From positions 310,001 to 374,000 of the forward strand of contig NZ_JAAOIZ010000001.1 in assembly GCF_013184525.1 (NCBI RefSeq): a DNA stretch of 64,000 nucleotides, in the 5' to 3' direction. The notes beneath the pieces were generated by a model, which did no database searches, was not told the DNA's origin, and worked only from the letters and a program-made list of their open reading frames with translations. Position numbers and translations under genes: made by a program. The DNA is from Chryseobacterium sp. LAM-KRS1. Its GTDB lineage: Bacteria > Bacteroidota > Bacteroidia > Flavobacteriales > Weeksellaceae. Positions 8,929 through 18,166 of the stretch are shown here, in pieces (position 1 is the first letter of the stretch; each line of letters starts with the position of its first letter).

Positions 8929-11900
8929 TTACTTCAAAAGTACCATTTTTTCTACAGCTGTGGCACTTCCTTTGCATTTTTCTTGGTTTTGACTTTTTGC
9001 AAATATCTTAAAAATATATGTTCCCTTCCCAACAGTTGCCCCAAAATCGTCTCTTCCATCCCATTCAATTGCCTGACGTGGCGTTCTAAAGCCCTGTAGG
9101 AACGGTTCTGCAACTACAGCCTGTGATAAAGTTCTTACCAATTTCCCTGTTATTGTATAGATTTGAACATTTACATTCAGAATATCATCACAATTATGCT
9201 CAAACTGAACATACGTTTTATTGGTAAACGGATTCGGCCAGTTAAGAGGTCTGTTGATTACCAGATGCTGATCCGCTTCATCCTTAACTTCAAAGTTTAA
9301 CGTTGCAGATGTAGAATTATTGTTTATATCCCAAACTTTAAATGATAATTGATGCTGACCTACCGATAAATTCCTGAAAGGGTAGGTTACATTTCCTTTC
9401 TGATAATCTGCAAGACTCGGACTCAGACATCCATTTCCTTCTCCCGAAGAATAAAAATCGTTTAAAACAATAGTATTGATGATCTGGCCGTCCAAATATA
9501 CAGTAATATCATGGCCAATACCGGATCCTGTTGAATTTATTCCTGTATCATCTGTGATACAGGCAAGCAACATCGGATTCTGGTCTGTAATACCTCCATC
9601 CGCAAAGTTTGTATTGTTCATGTACAGCTTTACCTTAGGGGGCTGACTATCATTAATTCCGTTTGGGTTAATATCTCCAACCTGTACCGCCTGATTATTG
9701 AATACGTCCGTAGCTTTATTGTCAGCATATCCGAGGATTCTTCCTTCACCTACGGCATAATTAATATCTTTCGGGACATAAAATTCTACAGTGAATACCC
9801 CATTCACAGCAGTACCTGACGCCTTCACAATAGCACTTCCTTCTTCAGTATATTCAAGGATAGGGGTGAGGTTTCCGTCGTTATTCAATGTTTTTTTATT
9901 AAGTCTCTTATCAAAGATATTGATAACCACTCTTCCGTTAAAAGAGGTATTAATACTTCCGTTTGTATTGTTGATATGTCCTTTTACTTTTACAAAGTCC
10001 AGACCTCTGATCAGTCCCGGTACCGGAGTTTCTATAGCATCGATTACCAATAACCTTTTTGGTCTGCTTAATTTCATAGCAGGATCACCCAGAAGGTTTA
10101 CTTTCAAGTGGTCTGCTTGCGGACCTTTTTGTCTTTTAGCATTTAAATGGGCAACACCAAGGGTTTCAAAATCATCATTCACAAGTTTGAAAATATCTTT
10201 GGTATAAAGGTCTGTAAAATCACGACCATAATCCACACCAATAGCACGGCTTGAGGTGATCATTGTTGCCGGCCCTCCCTGTTTCATTTTTAGAAAACGT
10301 TCTCCGGCAGAAAAGGTTTCCGGTTCATCCCAGAGCGTAAATTCACAAGTAATCGTAGACACAAATGGAAATCTGCTGTACACATTGGAAAAGTTATTGG
10401 CATTATTGATCTCATCAAGGGTAAGCACTCTTTCCTGAGCCCATCCGCTGATTCCTCCATGTCCGAAATAAAACAGGTACATACTGTTTCCGATATCATT
10501 GGAGATTGCCTGGTTTACCTGTGGGTATCTTTGTCCGCCTGCTGTACTCTGAGCCTGAAAAGCATCCAGATAGAGTTTTCTTACATTATATTCTTTAAGA
10601 TTTGTAGATCCCGGCTGTTCGAAAACAGTTGCTAATGTAGTGTTCATTACATCATGGAAAGGACCTCCGCCATCATCATCATCATCTACCACGAAATCAA
10701 GCTTCATACGCCATTCCCCAAAAGGAGTCGACTGCCCCGGTAAAGAATTGTAATATGCAAGGGTTTTATCCATCATTACCGCTGCTTCAGTAGCATTTGC
10801 CGCAGGAAGTCTTCCTACCGGTACATCAGGTAAGTTATTCGGGATCGAAGCAGAAGTTTGTGGTTTTGTCATTACGATATAATCATCAGTAACAAATGAA
10901 GTAATGAAATCTGAAGACTGTTCACTTTCATAGCTGGATACCACATTGGAATTGTTAGGAACCCTGTTTTTATAATCGTAAGAGGTATCACCCAGAATAA
11001 ATACATATTTTAAACTTCCCAGTGGTGTATTTAATTTGGTTATAAAATCACGGATAGCAGTAAGATCTTTACTTCCGCTTCCAAATTCATTATAGATCTT
11101 ATTAACATCTACAATCTGTACATTATAATTATTTTTAGTCTGATGGTAGTTGGCAAGCCTTTGAGCCTGGGACATCATTTCAGGGACTGTAATAATCAGA
11201 TAATCTACATTTTGTAATCCTGAAAGGTTCTGGTTGGCAATTCTCTCTACGAATTGAGGTGAATAAGCGGCATCAGCCTTAAATGCAACAAATTCGTTAT
11301 TGAAATTTAAATCAGAAGTAATATACCCGAAATTAAAATTACCACTTCCCGTTGCTTTGTTGACTCTTCTGTTGGCATTGGTGATATCCGTGACATCCCA
11401 GATCTGTTCCAATCCCGCCGTATTGCTTACGCTGAATCCATAACTGGTGTTGGATCCGCTTACAAGGGAAAAATCCCTGAAATTCATCTGTGACCCGTTA
11501 TATCTAAGGTCCTCTTTGTATTGAACTTCAGCATAATCAAAATAAAACAAACCATTAGGATTTGTTGCTATGTTCGGTTTGTAGTTGATCGTAAGCTGGT
11601 TGCCACTTAAATTGGTAACATCTCCAAAATAAACATATGGGACATAATCAGGGTCCGTTGAACCGGATGAAAAAGGCTGAGCATTTTGATTATTAATGTC
11701 AAAAGTTATACTGTTTCCCTGAGACTTATACCCAATTACCCGTGTTCTGTATTTTACGGGATCGCCGCCCAGGATCGGAGTGGTGAGGTTAAAAGTAACC
11801 GATTTGTCGGTGGTAAACGGAGCTTCCTCTGTCCAAACCCTTCCGACTTTCATGATGTTTTTCTGATCATTATTGATCACCTGGTAATTATCAAATCGTG

Positions 11901-12816
11901 TAATTAGTGGGGAAGCCGGCAGGTTGGCATCTATAGGCTGAACCCTTTTTCCCGCACCTTTATCAAAATTGATGTAGTAATAGGAAAAATCTTCATAAAT
12001 ATTCTTTACGTTTTCACTGCGGTCAATTCTTTCTTCTGCTCTTTTGAATCCTTTCCCATTGGAGCTGTTATACAGGTTGTATCCATTAGGTCCCTGAGCA
12101 TAGAACAGGGCATAATCATTATCGTTCCATATTCCATCATCTTCACCCACTACCTGTATGGCATTTTCCTGAAGAGCACTGTATTTTACATCCTGGTTAT
12201 ATTCCGGTAACATGATTCCTCCGTTCCCATATATCCTGAAATTTCTTGGATTTACAGATGAAGGATTGATCCCATTATCCTTTAAAAACTGAGTGGTAAT
12301 TTTAAAAATACCGGACTTGTCTACTTTAATTTTATAAAAAGCACCGCTAGCCAAAGGGTTGTTGGTCGTTCCCACCTTAGCTGCATTCATCATCTGATTA
12401 GAGCCGTTTCCTTCTGAAATTTCAAATGATGAAAGTCTTTGTATTCTTCCTTTTACATTTTTAAACAGGCCAACATGTACGCTGGCGTATTGTTCCCCTT
12501 CTGAGTAATAATAAGAAACATTAGAAACATCATAATCAGGTAATGCGTTTTTGCTTAACTCAAATAGCTCCCGGTTTGAAACTGCTTCCCAAACTAAATT
12601 GGAAATTTTTAATTGCTTTTCACCTATTTTTTGTGTGGTTATTATAAAAATGTTATTTTGGCCATATGAAAATCCCTTATTTTTAAAATTGGGAAGATTG
12701 ATTTTTGTGTCTCCAAAATCTTGAATTTTTGATCCATCCCACTCGATGGTGATTCTTTGAGCATAAATCGTTGATACAGAAGTTAATAGAAGTAAAAACG
12801 TAATTATTTGTTTCAT
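8929..12816 (-). CDS. porU: T9SS sortase PorU (C25 gingipain-family peptidase)
   Basis: The protein has 1295 residues and a signal peptide (ITFLLLLTSVSTIYAQ). PorU sits on the cell surface and cleaves the C-terminal domain of T9SS cargo, transferring it to an anchor. The gingipain-type caspase-fold domain covers about 545-950. Its catalytic dyad is visible as His786 in FYFGHGG and Cys824 in STITCEF. The region before it holds beta-sandwich modules. The C-terminal ~90 residues (NPFTNKTYVQF ... GKGTYIFKI ... EKMVLLK) form a type A-like sorting domain, which PorU retains. The gene is divergent from gldJ and upstream of porV, the usual flavobacterial order. Confidence 0.97.
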   Translation of the reverse strand: MKQIITFLLLLTSVSTIYAQRITIEWDGSKIQDFGDTKINLPNFKNKGFSYGQNNIFIITTQKIGEKQLKISNLVWEAVSNRELFELSKNALPDYDVSNVSYYYSEGEQYASVHVGLFKNVKGRIQRLSSFEISEGNGSNQMMNAAKVGTTNNPLASGAFYKIKVDKSGIFKITTQFLKDNGINPSSVNPRNFRIYGNGGIMLPEYNQDVKYSALQENAIQVVGEDDGIWNDNDYALFYAQGPNGYNLYNSSNGKGFKRAEERIDRSENVKNIYEDFSYYYINFDKGAGKRVQPIDANLPASPLITRFDNYQVINNDQKNIMKVGRVWTEEAPFTTDKSVTFNLTTPILGGDPVKYRTRVIGYKSQGNSITFDINNQNAQPFSSGSTDPDYVPYVYFGDVTNLSGNQLTINYKPNIATNPNGLFYFDYAEVQYKEDLRYNGSQMNFRDFSLVSGSNTSYGFSVSNTAGLEQIWDVTDITNANRRVNKATGSGNFNFGYITSDLNFNNEFVAFKADAAYSPQFVERIANQNLSGLQNVDYLIITVPEMMSQAQRLANYHQTKNNYNVQIVDVNKIYNEFGSGSKDLTAIRDFITKLNTPLGSLKYVFILGDTSYDYKNRVPNNSNVVSSYESEQSSDFITSFVTDDYIVMTKPQTSASIPNNLPDVPVGRLPAANATEAAVMMDKTLAYYNSLPGQSTPFGEWRMKLDFVVDDDDDGGGPFHDVMNTTLATVFEQPGSTNLKEYNVRKLYLDAFQAQSTAGGQRYPQVNQAISNDIGNSMYLFYFGHGGISGWAQERVLTLDEINNANNFSNVYSRFPFVSTITCEFTLWDEPETFSAGERFLKMKQGGPATMITSSRAIGVDYGRDFTDLYTKDIFKLVNDDFETLGVAHLNAKRQKGPQADHLKVNLLGDPAMKLSRPKRLLVIDAIETPVPGLIRGLDFVKVKGHINNTNGSINTSFNGRVVINIFDKRLNKKTLNNDGNLTPILEYTEEGSAIVKASGTAVNGVFTVEFYVPKDINYAVGEGRILGYADNKATDVFNNQAVQVGDINPNGINDSQPPKVKLYMNNTNFADGGITDQNPMLLACITDDTGINSTGSGIGHDITVYLDGQIINTIVLNDFYSSGEGNGCLSPSLADYQKGNVTYPFRNLSVGQHQLSFKVWDINNNSTSATLNFEVKDEADQHLVINRPLNWPNPFTNKTYVQFEHNCDDILNVNVQIYTITGKLVRTLSQAVVAEPFLQGFRTPRQAIEWDGRDDFGATVGKGTYIFKIFAKSQNQEKCKGSATAVEKMVLLK

Positions 12817-12910
12817 GTTTGTTTTTGAAATTACTAAATTACAAAATAAATGAAAATTTTATAATTAAATTGCGATACAATAAAATTAATTTGTTAACGT
12901 TTTTCAAAAA

Positions 12911-12932
12911 AATCAAATGATTACTTGATTTA
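12911..12932. promoter_or_regulatory. Inverted repeat between porU and gldJ
   Basis: AAATCAA (12911-12917) and TTGATTT (12926-12932) are perfect inverted arms separated by eight bases, in the 164-base divergent region. A protein-binding site or chance pairing in AT-rich DNA are both possible. Confidence 0.35.
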
Positions 12933-12980
12933 TTGAATAATTTATTTTTTCTTTGTACTTTGAAAATATTTATATCGACT

Positions 12981-14582
12981 ATGAAAAAACTAAAGTTGTT
13001 TTCATTAATAGCATTAAGTTCTACACTTGCATTAACCAGTTGTGGTGGATCGGGTACCAACAAAGGTGGAGGTACTAAAAAATTTATCAGTAAGACGGGT
13101 TGGAAACCAAACGAAAAACAAGGTTGGTTTTTTGCAGGAAAGCAACAAAAACAGAAAGGTTGGCCGGGGATGGTATATGTAGAAGGTGGAACTTTTACAA
13201 TGGGATTAGTGAAAGATGATGTCATGCACGATTGGAATAATTCGCCTCGCAGAATGCAGGTAAGTTCTTTCTTTATCGGTGAAACAGAGATTACTAACTA
13301 CGAATACCGCGAATACCTTACATGGTTGAAGTATGTGTTCCCACCTAGTGATCCAAGTTTTAAGGAAATCTATAATGGTGCCTTACCAGATACCTTATTA
13401 TGGGATAACAAACTATCTAGAAATGATTACAACGAGACGTATTTCCGTTCTCCGGAGTTTGATTACTATCCGGTAGTAGGTGTTTCCTGGACTCAGGCAA
13501 ACAGATATTGCGAATGGTTAACAGACAGAGCTAATGAAAAAGCTTTAATGTCTGCAGGGATCATCGCTAAAGATTTGTATATCAACGAATCCAATAATCA
13601 AGGAGGAACTGCATTTAACATGGATAAATTCAAAGCGAATGATCCTGAAATGCAAGGATATATTAACGAACAAAGAATGCAGCAAAAAACGGGTTTGAAA
13701 ACAACCAACCAAAGATTGCTTGCTGCTAACAGAGCTCCAAACTCTGCAATGGTTCAGAAATTCAGACTTCCTACAGAAGTTGAATGGGAATATGCAGCGC
13801 TTGGTATGGCTAAAAACAGAGAATATAACCAATATCTTGGAAAGAAGCCTGAAATTGAAAGATTAAGAGGTACCAAAGGAAGAGACAGAGGAATGTTCCT
13901 GGAAAACTTCAAAATGGGTAGAGGAGATTACTCAGGTATCGCAGGTTGGAAGAATGACGGTTCTGCAAGAACTTCAGATGTTAGACAATATCCGTCTAAC
14001 GATCTTGGAATCTATGGAATGTATGGAAACGTGTCTGAATGGACAGCGGATGTTTACAGACCTATTATTGATGAAGATTTCAGTGACTTCAATTACTATA
14101 GAGGAAATATGCCTCAGGCTGTTGTAAAGAACGGAGACGGAACTTACAAAATGGTAGATGAAGGAAGCATTAAATATGATACTTTAGCTGACGGAAGATT
14201 AGTTTACAGAAACTTACCTGGACAGTTTGAAAGACAAACAATTGCTGATTACAGAAATTACAGAGACGGTGACAGACAATCTTCTTTAGAATACTATAAA
14301 GCCGGAGATTCTGCAACAGCATATGATATGTACAACTCTCCTAAACAAAGATTCATTGTAGACGGAAGCGGTAAAGTAATACTGCAAAAAGATACCAGAG
14401 ACAGAACATCTGCTATGTCTAACGACATCAGAGTAGTAAAAGGTGGTTCTTGGCAGGATACTGCATACTGGCTGGATCCGGGACAAAGAAGATATAAAGA
14501 TCAAAACAGAGCTTATGGCTGGATTGGATTCCGTGTCGCTCAAGATGCCAGAGTTGCTGACAAGAATAGAACTAGAAGATAA
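12981..14582 (+). CDS. gldJ: Gliding motility/T9SS lipoprotein GldJ
   Basis: From the ATG at 12981 this is a 533-residue lipoprotein with Cys21 (ALTSCGG). An upstream in-frame ATG at 12933 would put 16 non-signal residues before the lipobox and is rejected. The body is a formylglycine-generating-enzyme-like (SUMF1) domain: YVEGGTFTMG, GETEITNYEYREYL, VVGVSWTQANRYCEWL, FRLPTEVEWEYAA, GNVSEWTADVY, VVKGGSWQDTAYWL and GWIGFRV are in the expected order. GldJ is a structural partner of the GldK/L/M/N motor and of SprA rather than an oxidase, and it stabilises GldK. Its presence is expected even in non-gliding Chryseobacterium because the T9SS needs it. Confidence 0.96.
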   Translation: MKKLKLFSLIALSSTLALTSCGGSGTNKGGGTKKFISKTGWKPNEKQGWFFAGKQQKQKGWPGMVYVEGGTFTMGLVKDDVMHDWNNSPRRMQVSSFFIGETEITNYEYREYLTWLKYVFPPSDPSFKEIYNGALPDTLLWDNKLSRNDYNETYFRSPEFDYYPVVGVSWTQANRYCEWLTDRANEKALMSAGIIAKDLYINESNNQGGTAFNMDKFKANDPEMQGYINEQRMQQKTGLKTTNQRLLAANRAPNSAMVQKFRLPTEVEWEYAALGMAKNREYNQYLGKKPEIERLRGTKGRDRGMFLENFKMGRGDYSGIAGWKNDGSARTSDVRQYPSNDLGIYGMYGNVSEWTADVYRPIIDEDFSDFNYYRGNMPQAVVKNGDGTYKMVDEGSIKYDTLADGRLVYRNLPGQFERQTIADYRNYRDGDRQSSLEYYKAGDSATAYDMYNSPKQRFIVDGSGKVILQKDTRDRTSAMSNDIRVVKGGSWQDTAYWLDPGQRRYKDQNRAYGWIGFRVAQDARVADKNRTRR

Positions 14583-14603
14583 TATTTATCAAAAAATAAT
14601 TGA

Positions 14604-14636
14604 AAAAAACCTTCCTAAATACAGGAAGGTTTTTTT
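14604..14636 (+). terminator. Terminator of gldJ
   Basis: A CCTTCCT/AGGAAGG stem with a six-base loop is flanked by an A-run and a T-run. Confidence 0.85.
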
Positions 14637-14643
14637 ATTTTTG
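14636..14643 (+). promoter_or_regulatory. -7 element abutting murF start codon
   Basis: TATTTTTG ends four bases before the murF ATG and begins in the T-run of the gldJ terminator. The overlap with a T-rich terminator tail makes chance occurrence plausible. Confidence 0.35.
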
Positions 14644-14647
14644 GACT

Positions 14648-15919
14648 ATGAATATAGAACAGTTTTATCCTTTGTTTCTGCAAGCTAATAAAGTTACTAT
14701 TGACAGCAGAAAAATAGAAAATAATGATATTTTCTTTGCCTTTTCAGGAGATAATTTTAATGCCGCTACTTTGGCAGAAAAGGCTGTTTCCGAAGGTGCT
14801 TTGGCAGTAATTGTGGAGGATAAAAAGTATGAAAATACAAATGAAAATATCTTCTATGTTCCTTCTACACTGGATTTTTTACAGGCTCTTGCCATACATC
14901 ACAGAAATAAGCTGAATATTCCATTCATAGGGCTTACTGGGAGTAATGGAAAAACAACTACAAAAGAACTGATCCATGCTGTTCTTTCTGAAAAATATAA
15001 CGTGCAGTATACCTACGGTAATCTGAATAACCACATTGGAGTTCCTCTTACCATTTTATCCATCAGACCTGAACATGAAATGGCGGTAATCGAAATGGGA
15101 GCAAATCATCAGAAAGAAATAGAGCTGTTATGTTCGCTATCGAAACCTGATTTCGGATACATTACCAACTTCGGGAAAGCACACCTGGAGGGATTTGGTG
15201 GATTTGAAGGGGTGATCAAAGGAAAATCCGAATTGTATGACTATCTGAAAACATTCCATAAGACTATTATTGTTAACGAGAATGATGAGATACAGCGTGA
15301 TAAAACAGAAAATTATAATCCTAAAATCACATTCGGAAAACCAGATTCGGATTATTATTTTGAGGCCTTTTCAGAAAATCATTGTGTAGGTTTATCTTAT
15401 CAGGGGACCAGAGCATTATCTAAGCTTACAGGGAATTATAATTTTACAAACCTTTGTGCAGCAGTTAGTCTGGGGCTTCATTTTGGAATAGAAATGAGCA
15501 AAATACAACATGCTATTGAAAGCTATACGCCGACCAATATGCGTTCCCAGATCGTAGAAAAAGAAGGGAGGACACTTGTTCTGGATACTTACAATGCTAA
15601 TCCAAGCTCAATGACGGCCTCTTTAAATAACTTTGTAACTTTTGAAGGAACCAAGTCCATTATTATTGGTGATATGCTTGAGCTTGGAAATGAAAGTGAA
15701 CTGGAGCATCAGATCATTTTAAAACAGGCATTGGACCTGGGTTTTGATCAAATCATCACTGTTGGCAGAAATTTTAAGCAAATAAATCAATCAACACTAT
15801 CTTTTGAAAATACCCAGGAATTAATAGAATACCTTAAACTGAATAAAATTCAATCAGAGAATATTCTATTAAAAGCTTCACGGGGTATTTCACTGGAAAA
15901 AGCGCTGGATTTTATTTAG
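14648..15919 (+). CDS. murF: UDP-MurNAc-tripeptide D-alanyl-D-alanine ligase
   Basis: This 423-residue cytoplasmic ATP-dependent ligase adds D-Ala-D-Ala to the UDP-MurNAc-tripeptide, completing the peptidoglycan pentapeptide. The N-terminal uridine-binding domain has IDSRKIENNDIFFAFSG (18-34). The P-loop GSNGKTTT is at 98-105. NNHIGVPLTIL, MGANHQKEIELL and LDTYNANPSSM follow as in other MurF proteins. The start at 14648 excludes a 16-residue extension from 14600 that would be encoded by the gldJ terminator hairpin. The last eight bases overlap the convergent NUDIX gene. Confidence 0.95.
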   Translation: MNIEQFYPLFLQANKVTIDSRKIENNDIFFAFSGDNFNAATLAEKAVSEGALAVIVEDKKYENTNENIFYVPSTLDFLQALAIHHRNKLNIPFIGLTGSNGKTTTKELIHAVLSEKYNVQYTYGNLNNHIGVPLTILSIRPEHEMAVIEMGANHQKEIELLCSLSKPDFGYITNFGKAHLEGFGGFEGVIKGKSELYDYLKTFHKTIIVNENDEIQRDKTENYNPKITFGKPDSDYYFEAFSENHCVGLSYQGTRALSKLTGNYNFTNLCAAVSLGLHFGIEMSKIQHAIESYTPTNMRSQIVEKEGRTLVLDTYNANPSSMTASLNNFVTFEGTKSIIIGDMLELGNESELEHQIILKQALDLGFDQIITVGRNFKQINQSTLSFENTQELIEYLKLNKIQSENILLKASRGISLEKALDFI

Positions 15920-16523
15920 GCTGGCCGTCCCTGAATTCAGTGACGATCAGGCGAATGTTTTTAAAAGTATTTGGGAAAACTTCATTTTCTATTTGAGTGT
16001 TGTTTTTCCATGCTACCTCCGTAATACCTTCTTCAATCTGAGGTTTAGAAGTGTCTTCACCATTAAAGTTCATTTCGAACCAATGGGTACATTTCAGAAT
16101 TTTTTCACCGTTTCTTTCTACGTAGATATGGTAAGTGGTGTTGATGAATTTTACTAATTCAACATCCTTAAGTCCTGTTTCTTCCTCGATTTCCCTAACA
16201 GCAGATTCCTCACGGGATTCTCCTTTTTCCATTTTTCCTTTGGGAAGATCCCATTTGCCCAGTCTTTTGATGAAAAGCATTTCACCTTTGCTGTTATTCA
16301 CAAGCCCGCCTGCTGCCTCAATAATTCTGAAGAGACTCTGAAATTCTTTCCAAATAGTATCAATATCGTCTCCGAATACATTCAATTCTTTTACAGATGT
16401 ATTTTCAAGAAGATCTAATGCGATTTCAAAAGTTGTGAAGTTCTCATACCTTACATTTTTTTCCAGGTTTTCAGACTGTTTAGACAGCAATAATTTTTTT
16501 TCGTTCACAAAAACTTTATACAT
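15912..16523 (-). CDS. NUDIX hydrolase
   Basis: The 203-residue protein carries a complete NUDIX box at 96-118: Gly96, Glu102, Arg110-Glu111, Glu114-Glu115, Gly117. Family members hydrolyse nucleoside diphosphates linked to another group, with Mg2+ at the box glutamates. The N-terminal ~70 residues are an extension before the fold starts at IIEAAGGLVNN. KWDLPKGKMEKGE resembles Ap4A or diphosphoinositol-polyphosphate-type members, but the substrate cannot be fixed by sequence. The gene is monocistronic and convergent with murF (8-base overlap). Confidence 0.88.
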   Translation of the reverse strand: MYKVFVNEKKLLLSKQSENLEKNVRYENFTTFEIALDLLENTSVKELNVFGDDIDTIWKEFQSLFRIIEAAGGLVNNSKGEMLFIKRLGKWDLPKGKMEKGESREESAVREIEEETGLKDVELVKFINTTYHIYVERNGEKILKCTHWFEMNFNGEDTSKPQIEEGITEVAWKNNTQIENEVFPNTFKNIRLIVTEFRDGQPK

Positions 16524-16826
16524 TCCAATATATTTACTAGCGCATTAATAATCAATTATTTAATTTTTTACCATTTGTGCTTTTATGACTTTTTGAGGGT
16601 GTTTTTACTGCAAAATAAAATTGCTATTTTATTTGACTACAAATATAAAAAATATAGTTTAGATGAAATTTATAAAAATAAGGGCTGCGGTGTAACTGTT
16701 GTGTTGACCTATAAATTACGAGCAAAATTAGTGTCTTTAGATATGATTTATTCAATAAGCACTAATAATAAACCTTTACCAATTGATGTAAAGGCTTATT
16801 TAATGTTTAATTAAGATTAATTAAGT
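16524..16826. other. Intergenic region with decayed repeat unit
   Basis: The left half (16524-16680) is AT-rich with nothing I can support. The right half (16684-16826) is a diverged copy of the 17424-17565 spacer, including a degenerate 'NTTVTP' 3'-end remnant and a hairpin. A 79-codon plus-strand frame here is judged spurious. Confidence 0.55.
16771..16796 (-). terminator. Hairpin after DUF6705-like copy 1
   Basis: CCTTTAC (16773-16779) pairs with GTAAAGG (16788-16794) and is followed on the minus strand by TTTATTATT. It is a moderate terminator candidate, duplicated at 17511. Confidence 0.5.
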
Positions 16827-17414
16827 CTATAGCTTAGTAAATACCAAGTCCTTTATTTCAGGTAAGTATACTGTTTTATCTGTACTGGGAGGACAAGTGG
16901 CACTATCAATTAGAGAATCATTTGGTTTATATATCCATGAAAGCTGTGTTGAATTTATTTTTTTTAGAAGTATCTTTCCCCAACCAATTCCACAATTAGT
17001 GCCTCCATAATATAATAGTACTAAATTTTGACTTGGACTTGTTCCGAAGCTGTAGATTGTATGAGTATCTTGGTTTATAGGAATTGACAGGTTTTTGGTA
17101 TCCTGTAAAACTTGACCACTTGTTTTTTTTACTATAAATTTGATGCAAAGAACATCTTGATAGTAACTTTTAGTTTGTAGATCAATTTTTTTCTTTACTT
17201 CTTTTGTTATAAACAGATTAATTATTTTTCCATCAAAATTTGCAGAAAAATTTCCCACGTAACTATCCAATTCATTATTCAAATCCTTCAGATAAGAATT
17301 AGAAGTAATATCTTTCAAACTAGTATTTAAGGGCTGTATTTGTTGTGCTTTACAAGCAGTTATGTTTATAATTAATTCTAATACAATTATAACTCTCAAA
17401 AATATTGTTTTCAT
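16827..17414 (-). CDS. DUF6705-like lipoprotein, copy 1
   Basis: This 195-residue protein has a lipoprotein signal with Cys21 (NITACKAQQ). The mature part begins QPLNTSLKDITSNSYLKDLNNELDSYVGNF and carries GGTNCGIGWGKI and ATCPPSTDKTVYLPE near the C-terminus. I recognise this as the DUF6705 family found in Chryseobacterium and Flavobacterium; the function is unknown. Copy 2 lies immediately upstream and matches through nearly the whole length, including all C-terminal cysteines. The start codon is three bases after the stop of a 22-codon remnant of the upstream lipoprotein gene's 3' end. An immunity-like or surface-binding role is speculation. Confidence 0.78.
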   Translation of the reverse strand: MKTIFLRVIIVLELIINITACKAQQIQPLNTSLKDITSNSYLKDLNNELDSYVGNFSANFDGKIINLFITKEVKKKIDLQTKSYYQDVLCIKFIVKKTSGQVLQDTKNLSIPINQDTHTIYSFGTSPSQNLVLLYYGGTNCGIGWGKILLKKINSTQLSWIYKPNDSLIDSATCPPSTDKTVYLPEIKDLVFTKL

Positions 17415-17417
17415 GAT

Positions 17418-17486
17418 TTAAGAACACGGTGTATCTGTTGTATTGACCTTTAAATTACGGGTAAAATGAGTGTTTTCAGATATGAT
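17418..17486 (-). pseudogene. Displaced 3'-end remnant of the JAMM-like lipoprotein gene
   Basis: An open stretch without a start codon reads NTHFTRNLKVNTTDTPCS then stop. The intact upstream gene ends ITLNSDGNNTTATPCS. Stop and context align with that gene's end, and a DUF6705-like gene follows in both cases. It looks like the residue left when the unit was duplicated. The match is short, so homology rests on synteny as much as on residues. Confidence 0.6.
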
Positions 17487-17510
17487 TTATTCAATGAGCA
17501 TCAATAATAA

Positions 17511-17533
17511 ACCTTTACCAATTTAGGTAAAGA
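17511..17533 (-). terminator. Hairpin after DUF6705-like copy 2
   Basis: CTTTACC (17513-17519) pairs with GGTAAAG (17526-17532) and is followed on the minus strand by GTTTATTATT. It is the homologue of the 16771 hairpin. Confidence 0.5.
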
Positions 17534-17565
17534 TCTATTTAATGTTTAATTAAGATTAATTAACT

Positions 17566-18147
17566 CTATTGTTTAGTAAATACTAAGCCCTTTGTTTCTG
17601 GTAAGTATACTGTTTTATCAGTGCTTGGAGGACAAGTTGCAGCATCAATTACTAAACTGTTTGGCTTATATTCCCAAGATATTTGATTCGAATTAATCTT
17701 TTTTAGTATTATTTTACCCCATCCAATACCACAATTTGTACCATCATAGATAAAGATTATATCTCCCAGTGTAGGTCTGGTTCCAATACTTACAATATTA
17801 AAATAAGAATCATTATTTAAAACCATGCTTTGCGTATCTTGAAGTATTGTTCCAGAAGAATTTTTTATTATATATTTTACTACTAATGCATCTGTAAAAT
17901 AGCTTTTATGAGTACTTTTTTCTAATTTATTATCTACTTTTGTGATGAAAATTATTATTTCGTTTCCTTGATAATTAGCCTTGTATTTTCCTACGTATGG
18001 ATCTAACTCATGATTTAGGTCTTTCAAATATGAATTGTTTGGGATGTCTTCATAATCTGTATTTAAGGGATATTGTTGTTGTGCTTTACAGGAAATAAAG
18101 TTTATAATTAATCCCGCAATTAGAAATATTTTAAAGTGAATTTTCAT
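17566..18147 (-). CDS. DUF6705-like lipoprotein, copy 2
   Basis: From the ATG at 18147 the protein has 193 residues with lipobox Cys20 (NFISCKAQQ). A longer frame from 18204 would add 19 residues overlapping the end of the upstream gene and would displace the signal peptide, so it is rejected. The conserved blocks are YPLNTDYEDIPNNSYLKDLN, DPYVGKYKANYQGNEI, GTNCGIGWGKIILKKI and ATCPPSTDKTVYLPETKGLVF. It begins 19 bases after the stop of the JAMM-motif lipoprotein gene, so cotranscription is likely. Function is unknown. Copy 1 downstream is its paralogue. Confidence 0.78.
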   Translation of the reverse strand: MKIHFKIFLIAGLIINFISCKAQQQYPLNTDYEDIPNNSYLKDLNHELDPYVGKYKANYQGNEIIIFITKVDNKLEKSTHKSYFTDALVVKYIIKNSSGTILQDTQSMVLNNDSYFNIVSIGTRPTLGDIIFIYDGTNCGIGWGKIILKKINSNQISWEYKPNSLVIDAATCPPSTDKTVYLPETKGLVFTKQ

Positions 18148-18166
18148 AATTTTATTTTTTAATGTT

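Noticed and set aside
12839..13225. 128-codon minus-strand frame overlapping the gldJ start
   Set aside because: It is antisense to the gldJ signal peptide and first domain and has no recognisable features.
16575..16814. 79-codon plus-strand frame between the NUDIX gene and DUF6705-like copy 1
   Set aside because: It runs antisense through the duplicated spacer and hairpin, has no homologous frame kept in the other spacer copy, and shows no protein-like pattern.
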